IMG/VR virus record: IMGVR_UViG_3300025012_000002
Span: 1-64,000 of that record
Source of the DNA: a virus
Direction: 5' to 3' (one strand)
Length of the DNA: 64,000 nucleotides
In this document: positions 16,374 through 25,071 of the stretch, one piece after another
Layout: each line of letters opens with the position of its first letter
Position numbering within the stretch: the first letter of the stretch is position 1
The notes under the pieces: model-generated
Told to the model about the DNA's origin: nothing
Database searches by the model: none
What the model saw: only the letters and a program-made list of their open reading frames with translations
Program-made: the position numbers and the translations under genes

Positions 16374-17288
16374 CTATATACTTGATGTGGCGTCTGTTCC
16401 CCATAATTTTTGATCTTCTTCAGTAAAAACGTCCATAACCACAGTACACAAGTTTTTTATGCTGTATAATTTTTCTATAATATTAGCAACCTCTAATGGT
16501 GATAATAAATTATATAGACTAACAGACGCCACCATACAGTTATCAATACTATCTATTACGCAAGATATTTTATTTTCTATAAGTAGGATAAAATTATTAT
16601 CCTTTTCCCAATAGGATGTACCAACAATATCGTCTTCTTCGGCTATTAAATTTAATATAACATTGCCCATATCAATAAAATCATTTTTTATATGAGGACT
16701 ATTCTTTATAAAGAATGGATTGTACATAACATCTATAACACCATCGGATTGCGCCTGCTTACTCAATGAGGCAAAACAGTCGTGCCTAACTTCTGTAGGA
16801 AAGGAATTGAGTATTTGCTCGACAGTAATGAGCCCACACCGATTAAAATCACCTAATAATATAGCATCTGGGTGGATAAATCCATGAGGAAATCCATTAC
16901 TAAAATCATCAATATATTTATTATCTTTAAATAAATAGGTTAATACTTCTTTTGTCGGTTGGATAAAGTACGGAAGTTCTATACAAGTAATATTATTATC
17001 TTTATAGATAATTCTCTTAAGTTCATCTCTATTAATTGTCTTTGCCTCAGTAAAATGACGCGGTCCTTGGTACTCAATAGCTAGCTTTTGCTTCGGTAAA
17101 TAATAATCCGGCCTAATAGTAAACCCAGATAATTTTAGGTTTTTATCGTGGATGATTTCTGTTTTAGGGAATAATATCGCCAGAATACTACCTAAATTAT
17201 TTTCTGTGCACCAGATTTCTTATCCTTTGGGTAGACTTCTTAAGTATTTGTCTTGCTCCTTACCAATATTTTCGATACTTATTTTCAT
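16374..17288 (-). pseudogene. PD-(D/E)XK nuclease-like gene with an in-frame TAA
   Basis: An AAAGGAG site and ATG at 17288 start MKISIENIGKEQDKYLRSLP, then a TAA at 17220-17222 interrupts. The frame reopens with EIWCTENNLG and continues about 280 codons to 16374, with no start codon except a late TTG at 16766. The reopened part has a nuclease-like core: FTIRPDYYLP (Asp), LAIEYQGPRHF (E-x-Q) and RDELKRIIYKDN (Lys), as in Vsr/PD-(D/E)XK-type endonucleases. Intact length would be about 304 residues. Decayed homing-type nuclease or stop readthrough are both possible. Confidence 0.65.
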
Positions 17289-17319
17289 ACATTCTCCTTT
17301 ACTTAAATTTTATAAGTAA

Positions 17320-17347
17320 AGTATAGCACAAATGCTTAATAAAAACA
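17320..17347 (-). promoter_or_regulatory. Promoter for the nuclease-like gene
   Basis: Minus-strand TTGTTT (17342-17347), a 16-base spacer and TGC-TATACT with the -10 at 17320-17325. The TTTGTGCTATACT end matches the type A -10 region though the long A/T-tract is missing. It lies just beyond the capsid-gene terminator. Confidence 0.55.
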
Positions 17348-17358
17348 AGTAAAAAAAT

Positions 17359-17387
17359 AGGGAAGTAGGCTTTTACACCATACTTCC
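17359..17387 (-). terminator. Terminator after the major capsid gene
   Basis: An 8-bp stem (GGGAAGTA at 17359-17366 with TACTTCCC at 17380-17387) is followed on the minus strand by TATTTTTTTAC. It lies 30 bases after the capsid gene stop, a usual position for ending a highly expressed structural transcript. Confidence 0.8.
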
Positions 17388-17419
17388 CTGATAATTAGTA
17401 TTAAAATATTGAGTAATTA

Positions 17420-18526
17420 CTACTGCTTAGAACCCTTAGCTATAGCGAAGGAATTTGGGAGCCCAATACCAATCTGCTCAATAAATGCCCAGCCTTTTCT
17501 TGTCTGACCAATAACATAGTTGTTAAATGGTTCGGAAAAGAGATCAATCCTTATTCCGAAGTCACCCAAATATTCAGGGGCAGTCACGGCATATACAACT
17601 CCTGCAGGAACTACTTCAAATGTATTGGTACCAGCAGAAGTGATTATCTGTGCATTGTATATATTACCGATGTAACCAGAAAGAATTAACTCCCTTTCGG
17701 TAACAGGGTCAACACCAGCTGACATTGTGGTCTGTATATCAACCAGCTCTGCCCTGCTGATAAGGAACTTGTCAACCATAAGCCTGTTCTTTTCTACCTG
17801 ATACATAATATCAGCGAAAGCAGTGAGGCCCAATGATGCGAAATAAGTAACATCATTGCTGGTTGCGGCGGCAGCTTCTAGAGCAGCTACAAGTGCCTTG
17901 TCTTCCTGACGCTCTATATCCTGGCGAGCAAAATCCTGCGCCCTATCAAGACCATCATACTGCATCTGATAGATATCAGTGATATCGATATCAACGAAGC
18001 TTGTGATCTTAAATTCGGCAGGCATTATATACTTACCAGTAACCTGACTAACTGGGGTCTGGCCGTCCTGACCAACCATCCACGCTGTAACCTGCTTAGC
18101 AACGTCCTTGGTGATCCTGAACTGTTCGCCCTGAGCAAGAGGCCTTACTCTGAGCAGCTTCCTTGACCATGACTCGTAGTCTATGATTTCCTTGACTGGA
18201 GCCAAGAGTTCAGAGCCGATCATCTTAAATCCCTCGGTATCATTAAGGGCAGCTTGAATAGCTTCTCTCTTAGCCTGCTTATCGAGTGCGCTTTCTTTCC
18301 TAATACCGCCCTTAGAAGCATCAGCTACTGCTGACTGATAAGCATTGATGGTCTGTGTGAGAGCATCTTTTTTATCATAGGCATTTACCTGACCATTACC
18401 ATCGAATGCCTTACCAGCACCCCTAGCAATAGACCCGTCTCCTTTTATCCCACCAAAAGCGGCTGGATTGTAAGCAGAACCATCCGCGGCTACATGTTTT
18501 GCTGTCTTTCTGTATGGATTAACCAT
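17420..18526 (-). CDS. Major capsid protein, HK97 fold
   Basis: A 368-residue protein. Residues 1-100 are a charged helical N-terminal region like an HK97 delta domain. From ~105 the protein shows HK97-fold features: an N-arm and spine region (LLAPVKEIIDYESWSRKLL), a long helix rich in Arg/Asp/Gln (RAQDFARQDIERQEDKALV) and the family-like region VDKFLISRAELVDIQ. GFKMIGS at residues 99-105 resembles the S-F-K-[IL]-x-[AS] motif repeated in other head proteins and sits where a delta domain would be cut. The gene is richer in G/C than its neighbours. It has its own terminator downstream. Confidence 0.85.
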   Translation of the reverse strand: MVNPYRKTAKHVAADGSAYNPAAFGGIKGDGSIARGAGKAFDGNGQVNAYDKKDALTQTINAYQSAVADASKGGIRKESALDKQAKREAIQAALNDTEGFKMIGSELLAPVKEIIDYESWSRKLLRVRPLAQGEQFRITKDVAKQVTAWMVGQDGQTPVSQVTGKYIMPAEFKITSFVDIDITDIYQMQYDGLDRAQDFARQDIERQEDKALVAALEAAAATSNDVTYFASLGLTAFADIMYQVEKNRLMVDKFLISRAELVDIQTTMSAGVDPVTERELILSGYIGNIYNAQIITSAGTNTFEVVPAGVVYAVTAPEYLGDFGIRIDLFSEPFNNYVIGQTRKGWAFIEQIGIGLPNSFAIAKGSKQ

Positions 18527-18559
18527 TTTTGTATCACTCCTTTCTTAATTAGTTTTAGA

Positions 18560-19255
18560 TTATGCTATGAAACTTCCTTCTACGCCAAGAAATGGATTAG
18601 ATGCCGTAGGAACATCTGCAACTCTTCCTGCCCTATTAGTAAGAACTTGTGACGTAAACTTTCCATTAGCGCCGACGTAAAGAGCAGCACCTAGTGTGTA
18701 GTTCTGTGCAGTATCGAACTGATCAGTGTAGATCCTCCAGTTGCCCTGGAACAGTGTTATCCTATTAGAACCTGCAGTGAAATCATTAGTATTGTAAAGA
18801 TTCTTACCATCCCTCTGAAGTTCTGCTTCGGTCTTCTGATAAGTATAAGTTACTGTAACAGTCTCGCCTGCGGCTATACCACTGCCTGTGCCACCATTGG
18901 TAAGCGTGCCATTCGTAGCATTAACTGTGACACCAGATGTTCTATCTGTAGAACCATCAGAATCTATTACTCTGACATTGGAAACATTAGCATGTGCTAG
19001 ATTCTCTACAGAATCTACTGCATCAAATGTCACGGTCTCACTGACTACCACCCCATAAAGAGTAGTTGCCTTGTCCCACTTAAAAATACCAGCAGCATTG
19101 CTTCCAGTGCCAGCTACAGTAACTGTGGTATTACCAGCACTGTCAGTTGTATAGGCAGCAATCTGCCCAGCCTGCCAGGATGAGTTAGCATCAACTACGT
19201 TGTTACCGTATTCAGCCCCGCCAAGATTTCTCACTTTTTTAAGATCTATTGCCAT
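18560..19255 (-). CDS. Probable head decoration/capsid-associated protein
   Basis: A 231-residue protein starting MAIDLKKVRNLGGAEYG, rich in Thr, Val, Gly, Asn and Ala with predicted beta structure (VTVNATNGTLTNGGTG, ITLFQGNWRIYTDQF, YTLGAALYVGANGK). Composition, size and position directly upstream of the capsid gene match phage decoration or stabilisation proteins. G/C content resembles the capsid gene, implying co-selected high expression. No motif fixes the role. Confidence 0.6.
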   Translation of the reverse strand: MAIDLKKVRNLGGAEYGNNVVDANSSWQAGQIAAYTTDSAGNTTVTVAGTGSNAAGIFKWDKATTLYGVVVSETVTFDAVDSVENLAHANVSNVRVIDSDGSTDRTSGVTVNATNGTLTNGGTGSGIAAGETVTVTYTYQKTEAELQRDGKNLYNTNDFTAGSNRITLFQGNWRIYTDQFDTAQNYTLGAALYVGANGKFTSQVLTNRAGRVADVPTASNPFLGVEGSFIA

Positions 19256-19279
19256 TTTGTATCACTCCTTTCTTCGTTT

Positions 19280-19561
19280 TTATGACTTCTGGACTCTTGA
19301 AAGTCTAGAAATTCTGTTAAATACCTTGTTAAAAAGTTTACTAACATTTCTGTCGGGAAGAGTTAAAGTACTTACTGCATATCCTGCGCCAGGAACATTG
19401 GTGCTATATACAAACTTCTCCAATCCAGAAAAATTAGTGCCTTCGTAACTACCGTTTTTAATTGCCTCTACAATATCAGAAAGCTCTTCTAATACTAATG
19501 TAACATTAGCTTCTGATACACTTGTTGCTGTAGCAATTGTAGTTATTAGTGATGTAGCCAT
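19280..19561 (-). CDS. HU/IHF-fold-like small protein of the head operon
   Basis: A 93-residue protein. Its layout matches HU/IHF: two helices (residues ~1-38, LVLEELSDIVEAIKNG), then GLEKFVYSTNVPGAGYA in place of the HU GFGTF and arm region, then LTLPDRNVSKLFNKVFNRIS as the end helix. The arm lacks the usual Arg/Lys residues, so DNA bending is doubtful and the fold may be used structurally. A second, canonical HU is at 60681-60953. Confidence 0.45.
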   Translation of the reverse strand: MATSLITTIATATSVSEANVTLVLEELSDIVEAIKNGSYEGTNFSGLEKFVYSTNVPGAGYAVSTLTLPDRNVSKLFNKVFNRISRLSRVQKS

Positions 19562-19609
19562 TTTACCTCCTATCTTAGAATTTTAGTTACTACCTAAATT
19601 TTGCTGTAA

Positions 19610-20269
19610 TCATTTGATGTACTTTTCTAAAGCACTTCTAAAACTTGGTACAGGAGTTTTTAATTGGTAATTAGATAATACTACCTTTAATCCTTTTCCA
19701 AGATAAAAAGTTAAGTTATGAACAAGACTATTATAATCATCTATCAAAAACTCTTCTAAAAGTTCTAATTTTTCTTCTTTAGTATAATCGGGATGGTTGT
19801 CCTCGATTTGTATGACATACTCTTCAACAGATGCTTCATCAAGATTCCACTCAAAATAACCAGTCCCATCCTCAAATTGATTGGTTACGTTTAAGGAGGC
19901 TATCTTTATCTTATTAGCTTCACACCACATAAGAAAGTCATCGATCTCATTAGTAACTTTGTGGCCATTCTTAATTGCTATTGACTTATCTCTAAAATAG
20001 GATTGTTTAACCTCTGTTATATAAGGTCCAGTTGTTTTAATATCAGCACCTTGTGCTTTAGCCTTACTGAGAGCACTATCATACTCTTCTTGTGTAATCC
20101 ATCGTGGTACAAGTGTTCTGGGTAGGATATTGACTGGAGCGAACGGATTATCATCTTTATAACGAATAGCTGGACCAGGGAGCCATTCTGAGCCGAAGTA
20201 CAAATTTTTATTCAAGCCGTTATCAGACCAAACTAAGTCAAACTTATCGTTAATGTGCACTCTATTCAT
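19610..20269 (-). CDS. Head-operon protein with DKSIA-NGHK domain
   Basis: A 219-residue protein starting MNRVHINDKFDLVWSDNG. The C-terminal half shares RDKSIAIKNGHKVTNEIDDF and FLMWCEANKI with the N-terminus of the protein at 45272-45688, so both carry the same ~100-residue domain. The N-terminal part (LVPRWITQEEYDSALSKAK) is unique. It ends two bases before the scaffold/protease gene region and belongs to the head operon. Function unknown. Confidence 0.55.
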   Translation of the reverse strand: MNRVHINDKFDLVWSDNGLNKNLYFGSEWLPGPAIRYKDDNPFAPVNILPRTLVPRWITQEEYDSALSKAKAQGADIKTTGPYITEVKQSYFRDKSIAIKNGHKVTNEIDDFLMWCEANKIKIASLNVTNQFEDGTGYFEWNLDEASVEEYVIQIEDNHPDYTKEEKLELLEEFLIDDYNSLVHNLTFYLGKGLKVVLSNYQLKTPVPSFRSALEKYIK

Positions 20270-20271
20270 GC

Positions 20272-23200
20272 TTAACTCCTAAATATTCCTTTTATGCTTG
20301 GAAACTTGCTCTTAGCTACTTCCGAAGAAGACTTAAATATAGGATTACCCTCTACTGCTTCTTTGGCTTTGGTATTAACAACAACCTCTTTCTTAGCATA
20401 AGAAGCTGTTACTGGTGCAACATTAAGCCCATTCAAATCATTCTCTACCTCAATAAGAGCATCCTCAGAAAGATTCATTGCTCTATCTGACTCTGCTAAA
20501 ATATTTGAGAAGAACTTCTTAGCACCTTTATTAAATGCTGCTTCGATAAGACAGTTTGCGTCCACACCTTCTAATGCAGGAACTACTTCACCAGTAGGAA
20601 GTTCAAACTCAGAAGTAAGTACATCGTACATTGCTGCCTTAAGCTCATTATCAATAAGATTAAGATTAGCCCTTCTTATTGATATATTGAGCGCCCTCTT
20701 TAGTCTTGCTTCATAAGATTTCTTAAATAAATCCATCTCCTGAGCAATTCTGGTTTCTGCTATTTCTGTTGCTGTCTTAGAGATTACTTCTTCGTACTCT
20801 TTGGAACCAACCTTAATAACTTCACCCTTGTCTTCTGCTATGTCGTCTTGTCCGCCACCATAAATATGGTCGGCGTTTGATTCTCTATCTACACCTTTGA
20901 TATCATCAATTCCATTCTCTACCACACCATCTTTAGCCTCATCTTTCTTGTCAGCTAAATCTGTGATGGGACTGTCAAGAATATTAGCTACCTTTTCTGC
21001 TACCATTTTAGCGTAAATATTTGAGGTGACGGTTTCTCCGCTACTAAGAGTTTCTGATATTGGGTGGGTTTCCGCCAAATCAAATGCAATTTTAATCGCT
21101 GATATAGCGTCCAGCATCTCTGGTGAGCTGGTTGACTTGCCTTCTGCTATCGCCTGGTCTGTCAGAGCTTTAATTATCATTCTAACATCTTCTGTGGAGG
21201 CCTTCTTAGATTCTTTTGGTTCCATTATATCAGTAATAGGAGCTTCTATTTCGGTTTCAATTTTATCTTCTTCTTTTTCTTTCTTCTCTTCTGTGGGATG
21301 CAAATATAGTTCTTTAATTACATCAACCAACTTATCCTGTTTTGGTGCTGAAAGTTTATCTTTTTCTATAAGATCCTCAGCTATCTGCATAACTTCATTA
21401 AATCTCTTAATGTCCGCAGTTTTGGTAGCTTTTAGATCATTAGTAGCACCCTCTGTTACACCACCCTCTTCTTTGATATCGCCTCGGTATACATCAGCTA
21501 CATCATCTGACCCGCCTTCTTCAACACCATTAGTGGGTTTCTTCTTCTCTTCTCCCCTAATATCATCTTCTGCCCCTTCTAAAATAGAAGCAGGCTCATT
21601 AGATGTCGCATCATAAAGAGAAACTCTGTATTCAGCCGCAGTCTTTTCAGCACCATCTTCTAAAAGTGACTTGCATATACTTTGACCAAATTCATCGCTC
21701 TCAAAAGCTTCTTTTGTAATATTAAAAGAATTATCTATAGCAAAAATATTCTTAGATCCTTCCTTAAAAATCCACTCATCTCCACAAAGAGCTATCTCTA
21801 AATCAGCCTTCTTAGTCTTTATCTTATTATCTATGTCAGACCAGAGCTTAGATTTTTGGTCCTTAGCTGCCTGTACTGAGTTGATCGCGTCACCAAGCTC
21901 TAGTACGTTATCTACTGCGATGGTGTCTATTCCAGCGGACTCCATTATCCCAGCAAACTTAGGCTCAATAGCTTTCATCTGCTCTACTGTGAGCTTACCT
22001 GCAAGCTTCTTCTTCTTAATGTCCTTGACAAGCTCCTCACCATAAGAACCCCAATACTTCTTCCAGTACTCTTCTGCTTTACTATCAAGAGCAAGCTTTT
22101 CTATGAAAGCCGCCTTCCAAAGAGAGGGAACCTTACCGCTACCCTTCCCAGGATTGCTCCATAATGATGGAACTTTTCCAGTTGATTTCCCTGGGCTCTT
22201 CCATGCCGAAGGTACTTTTCCTTCTGCAATCTTGACATAGGGATTTTTAGTAGCACTAACTGCTCCAAACTCATTGGCTGACATAGGCTTTAGCTCCTCT
22301 GTATTTGATTTTTCTATAAATTTATCTAAGTTAGTTTCAACTTCAGTTTCTGATTCCTGTTCTATATTAGTAATAGCAGAGTCTTCTACTTTCTTCTGCT
22401 TAAATTTAGTTTCAACTTTAAAGGCTTGTTTTTTTAAATCAGGAGTATCAGACGCGTACACCCATTCTGGATTATTTATTTTTAACCACCCTTTAGTAGG
22501 TACAAAATATTCTGTAGACAGTCTATTACCTTTAGCGTCAAGCTCGCCAGTTTCGTTCCAGGGGCGAAGTTCGGTATTAGGTATAGCATTATACTCCTCT
22601 TCAGTAAGCGCTCTATCAGATGCATTAACACTATAATTTTTTAGAATAGTAACGCCATTATTCTCTAATCTTATTTTTGTAAACACGTGCCAATTTGGAC
22701 CGTTGACATCATGAATAAGCCTCTCTTCATTTGCTTTTTTATTCATAGCCCCAAGTGACTCCTCAATTTTAGATAGTCTATTAGATAATATTAAAATAGA
22801 AGATTCATCTTCCATCTTATGCTTCTTTTCAGCTTCTTTTAATTTAGCATTAATACCTAATACTTCGCTAACTAATGCTTGAGGATCCGCTGGGTCGTCT
22901 ACCCAAGATTCTTCTTGAAAACAAACTTTATAACATTTTTCATAGGCTTTCTTGCCTTCAAATAATTTACCTTTTAATCCACCACGAATGTGATCTGGAC
23001 ATAGTTCATCAGAAGAAGATGCTATGTGCCCACATATGCTACAATGACATTCTTCGCTAAAACAACCCATTGACATACTATTAATATCACCCTTAAGTAT
23101 GCCTTCTGCAATCTTTCTATCTTTGGTCTTATCTACAGCAACAAGAATTTCTACAAACTTATTGTCGCTATCCATATCATTATAATGAGCATCTAATATA

Positions 23201-23571
23201 ACACCACGAGCTTGTGTTGGATCGTCTGCTCTATGGTTGATATGATTTGGTTTTAAATTAAACGTCTGGAATACTCTGCAACCATATTTAGGATCAAATC
23301 TTAAAAGTTCGTCTGCAGGAAATGCATCATTATTTTCGTTAGGTACATCTGCTGTAAGTGCTCTTGATATTACAAATATATAATCGTTAGGATTCTTGGA
23401 AATTTTATAGGTATCAGCCACATTCTCAATAGCAGCTTTGACGTCTACCTTAGTTCCGTTATTTTGGAAAAAGGATGATGTCTTTATTTGAGATGCATTT
23501 CTCGTAAAACCAGCTTCGGAGGTATTACGAAATGCTAATATGTCAGCCTTTGATGTTTTGTAAAATGACAA
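20272..23571 (-). CDS. Prohead protease fused to long scaffold
   Basis: A 1099-residue protein. Residues ~60-175 resemble prohead serine proteases: FQTFNLKPNHINHR (candidate catalytic His110 or His113) and GDINSMSMGC (candidate Ser165/167). A Cys/His insert follows (C170, C175, C177, C180, C191, H194), probably a zinc knuckle. The rest is long, acidic, Glu/Lys/Asp-rich and helical, as in scaffolds, with three GKVPS-W repeats near residues 450-490. A K-K-x-A-F-K-V segment (~378) matches the recurring cleavage-like motif, consistent with self-processing. Located between portal and capsid genes as expected. Confidence 0.75.
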   Translation of the reverse strand: MSFYKTSKADILAFRNTSEAGFTRNASQIKTSSFFQNNGTKVDVKAAIENVADTYKISKNPNDYIFVISRALTADVPNENNDAFPADELLRFDPKYGCRVFQTFNLKPNHINHRADDPTQARGVILDAHYNDMDSDNKFVEILVAVDKTKDRKIAEGILKGDINSMSMGCFSEECHCSICGHIASSSDELCPDHIRGGLKGKLFEGKKAYEKCYKVCFQEESWVDDPADPQALVSEVLGINAKLKEAEKKHKMEDESSILILSNRLSKIEESLGAMNKKANEERLIHDVNGPNWHVFTKIRLENNGVTILKNYSVNASDRALTEEEYNAIPNTELRPWNETGELDAKGNRLSTEYFVPTKGWLKINNPEWVYASDTPDLKKQAFKVETKFKQKKVEDSAITNIEQESETEVETNLDKFIEKSNTEELKPMSANEFGAVSATKNPYVKIAEGKVPSAWKSPGKSTGKVPSLWSNPGKGSGKVPSLWKAAFIEKLALDSKAEEYWKKYWGSYGEELVKDIKKKKLAGKLTVEQMKAIEPKFAGIMESAGIDTIAVDNVLELGDAINSVQAAKDQKSKLWSDIDNKIKTKKADLEIALCGDEWIFKEGSKNIFAIDNSFNITKEAFESDEFGQSICKSLLEDGAEKTAAEYRVSLYDATSNEPASILEGAEDDIRGEEKKKPTNGVEEGGSDDVADVYRGDIKEEGGVTEGATNDLKATKTADIKRFNEVMQIAEDLIEKDKLSAPKQDKLVDVIKELYLHPTEEKKEKEEDKIETEIEAPITDIMEPKESKKASTEDVRMIIKALTDQAIAEGKSTSSPEMLDAISAIKIAFDLAETHPISETLSSGETVTSNIYAKMVAEKVANILDSPITDLADKKDEAKDGVVENGIDDIKGVDRESNADHIYGGGQDDIAEDKGEVIKVGSKEYEEVISKTATEIAETRIAQEMDLFKKSYEARLKRALNISIRRANLNLIDNELKAAMYDVLTSEFELPTGEVVPALEGVDANCLIEAAFNKGAKKFFSNILAESDRAMNLSEDALIEVENDLNGLNVAPVTASYAKKEVVVNTKAKEAVEGNPIFKSSSEVAKSKFPSIKGIFRS

Positions 23572-23581
23572 AAGTTAGCTC

Positions 23582-23704
23582 CTACTTACTAGCATTAAAT
23601 TTAATAGAATGAAGCAAATCAGTATACATTGATACTGCTGTATCCTCTTCCATAATCGCATCTCTGATATCTTCTACAGTATTAAAAGTTTTTTTATTAG
23701 CCAA
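23582..23704 (-). CDS. Hypothetical 40-residue protein, TTG start
   Basis: From TTG at 23704 preceded by GAGG, the product is MANKKTFNTVEDIRDAIMEE plus DTAVSMYTDLLHSIKFNASK. It is an amphipathic two-helix peptide with acidic residues spaced like a ferritin-type helix. It follows the type A promoter at 23790 and precedes the protease/scaffold gene. Too short for family assignment. Confidence 0.5.
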   Translation of the reverse strand: MANKKTFNTVEDIRDAIMEEDTAVSMYTDLLHSIKFNASK

Positions 23705-23789
23705 AGTTATCCTCTAATTTATCGTATTTACTATGATTTTTAAAAAATTTAAGATAAAAAAGATAGAACTGATGATATAATCAGTATAC

Positions 23790-23836
23790 ATTATATCACA
23801 TTATTTTTTAAAAAATTTTCAAAAAATGAAAAAAAT
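23790..23836 (-). promoter_or_regulatory. Type A promoter
   Basis: Minus-strand CATTTTTTGAAAATTTTTTA tract, then TGA-TATAAT with the -10 at 23790-23795. It would transcribe the 40-residue gene and the protease/scaffold, decoration and capsid genes. Confidence 0.65.
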
Positions 23837-23896
23837 GCACTATAATATAATTTTTTTATTAGGAATAAATTTATATTGACTTTTATCAGGTACATT

Positions 23897-24727
23897 TTAG
23901 CGGGATTTGTACTTTTCATTTACATACCCCCCTAAAACATTAACGGAGCCTGAACGCTTGAGTTTCCCTAAGCTCTCCGTGCCCTTCAGTGCTATGTTTC
24001 TAGCAGCGTTTATGTCGGCGTGGTCGGCATGACCGCACTTAGTACAAACGAAGGAAACACCAGCACGACTTTGTTTGTCCACGTGTCCGCACTTGAAGCA
24101 AGTCTGAGAGGTGTATGCGGGGTTGACTTCCCATATAAAAACTCCCTGCTCTTTCCCAAGCACCTGACACCTGTTAGCAAAATAAGATCGGCCCCAACCG
24201 TGCAGCTTACCACTGCTCAGGTTTGCCAGAACCTTCGGGCTTTCTACAACCAGGTTAAGTTTAGCTTTCTGAGAACGTCTCACCGCTATCTTAGCCTCTA
24301 AATCCAACACCTGTTTAATCCTTGACTTTAAACCCAATGACTTCTTTACCTCCAAGCCATTCTTCTGTCTTGATGCCTGTTTCTGCCTCTCTGTTCTGAT
24401 TATTCGGCTTATGTTCCTGCCTATGTATCTGTCTGAACGGATGACGGAGTTTCTATAACCAACATCACAACCAAGAGAGACTTCTTTCTTTTCGGCTTTA
24501 CTTACCTCTTTTTGAACGAAGACTCTTGCATAGAACTTTCCGTTTTTGTCTTTGAAAAACTCAGCGGTATCATTTAGAACCCATCCATCACGCAGTGCCT
24601 GATTTAGCTTTTTGTGGGACTTACAGGGCAATTTAACACCCTTCTTTCTCTCGAATTGGTTCTCTATAGTTATCCAGTAATCAAATTCGATTGAATTCTG
24701 TATAATGAATAATGTGGAATATATCAC
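23897..24727 (-). CDS. TnpB (IS200/IS605-type) RNA-guided nuclease, N-terminally truncated
   Basis: The 276-residue reading frame keeps the TnpB C-terminal two thirds. It has a beta-barrel part (NGKFYARVFVQKEV), RuvC-I Asp (GCDVGYRNSVIRSD), RuvC-II Glu (LVVESPKVL), a zinc finger (TCFKCG, FVCTKCG) and RuvC-III Asp (DHADINAARN). The N-terminal ~100 residues expected of TnpB are absent, the apparent GTG start lies in sequence unlike the family, and a stop is five codons upstream. It is therefore a 5'-deleted element. The gene is richer in G/C than its surroundings. No TnpA is present. It interrupts an LTKIK-family cassette. Confidence 0.8.
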   Translation of the reverse strand: MIYSTLFIIQNSIEFDYWITIENQFERKKGVKLPCKSHKKLNQALRDGWVLNDTAEFFKDKNGKFYARVFVQKEVSKAEKKEVSLGCDVGYRNSVIRSDRYIGRNISRIIRTERQKQASRQKNGLEVKKSLGLKSRIKQVLDLEAKIAVRRSQKAKLNLVVESPKVLANLSSGKLHGWGRSYFANRCQVLGKEQGVFIWEVNPAYTSQTCFKCGHVDKQSRAGVSFVCTKCGHADHADINAARNIALKGTESLGKLKRSGSVNVLGGYVNEKYKSR

Positions 24728-24739
24728 GTTAGAACAACA

Positions 24740-24965
24740 TCACAGTATAGACAGCCTCCAAAGGTGGGGTGCTACCAGCAATGTGCACCCATTATTAATT
24801 ACTAATAAAATTATAGTCTATAAATGTTCAAAATTTATAATGCACAACAAATGTAAAATAACTACATCAGATACAATACAAGATCTAATAATTAAATCTG
24901 ATTTAGAATTAGAAGACGCTTTGCAATTAACTAAGCTTCAGACTCAGCTTGAACTGAAACTGTAG
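24740..24965 (+). pseudogene. LTKIK-family remnant truncated by the TnpB insertion
   Basis: The frame encodes ITNKIIVYKCSKFIMHNKC and ends ELEDALQLTKLQTQLELKL, matching the C-terminal half of the LTKIK family. The Cys-rich N-terminus is missing. A lone TTGACT at 23876-23881 on the other side of tnpB fits the -35 of the same cassette, so the element appears to have separated promoter from gene. The 3' end overlaps an opposing small gene. Confidence 0.55.
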
Positions 24966-25062
24966 GTGCTTCTTCTTTAATTTCATCAGATTTTTTTTCA
25001 GATAAATCTATCTGATCTTCTGATGTGGCTATGATTGGGCTGTTTCCTGTCCTAAAGAACAT
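24931..25062 (-). CDS. Hypothetical 43-residue acidic peptide after the portal gene
   Basis: ATG at 25062 preceded by TAGGAGA; the product starts MFFRTGNSPIIATSEDQIDL and is acidic with a disordered, Glu-rich end (VQAESEA). It starts ten bases after the portal stop, so it is probably coupled to it. No family recognised. Confidence 0.5.
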   Translation of the reverse strand: MFFRTGNSPIIATSEDQIDLSEKKSDEIKEEAPTVSVQAESEA

Positions 25063-25071
25063 TTTTATCTC

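Noticed and set aside
12774-17222. Genetic code change with TAA read as sense
   Set aside because: TAA ends several well-defined genes in the window, such as the reductase and the 59-residue gene, so only two interrupted genes remain.
21026-21616. Long plus-strand frame of ~196 codons opposite the scaffold gene
   Set aside because: Ser-rich shadow of the Glu/Asp-rich scaffold codons; no ribosome site or family likeness.
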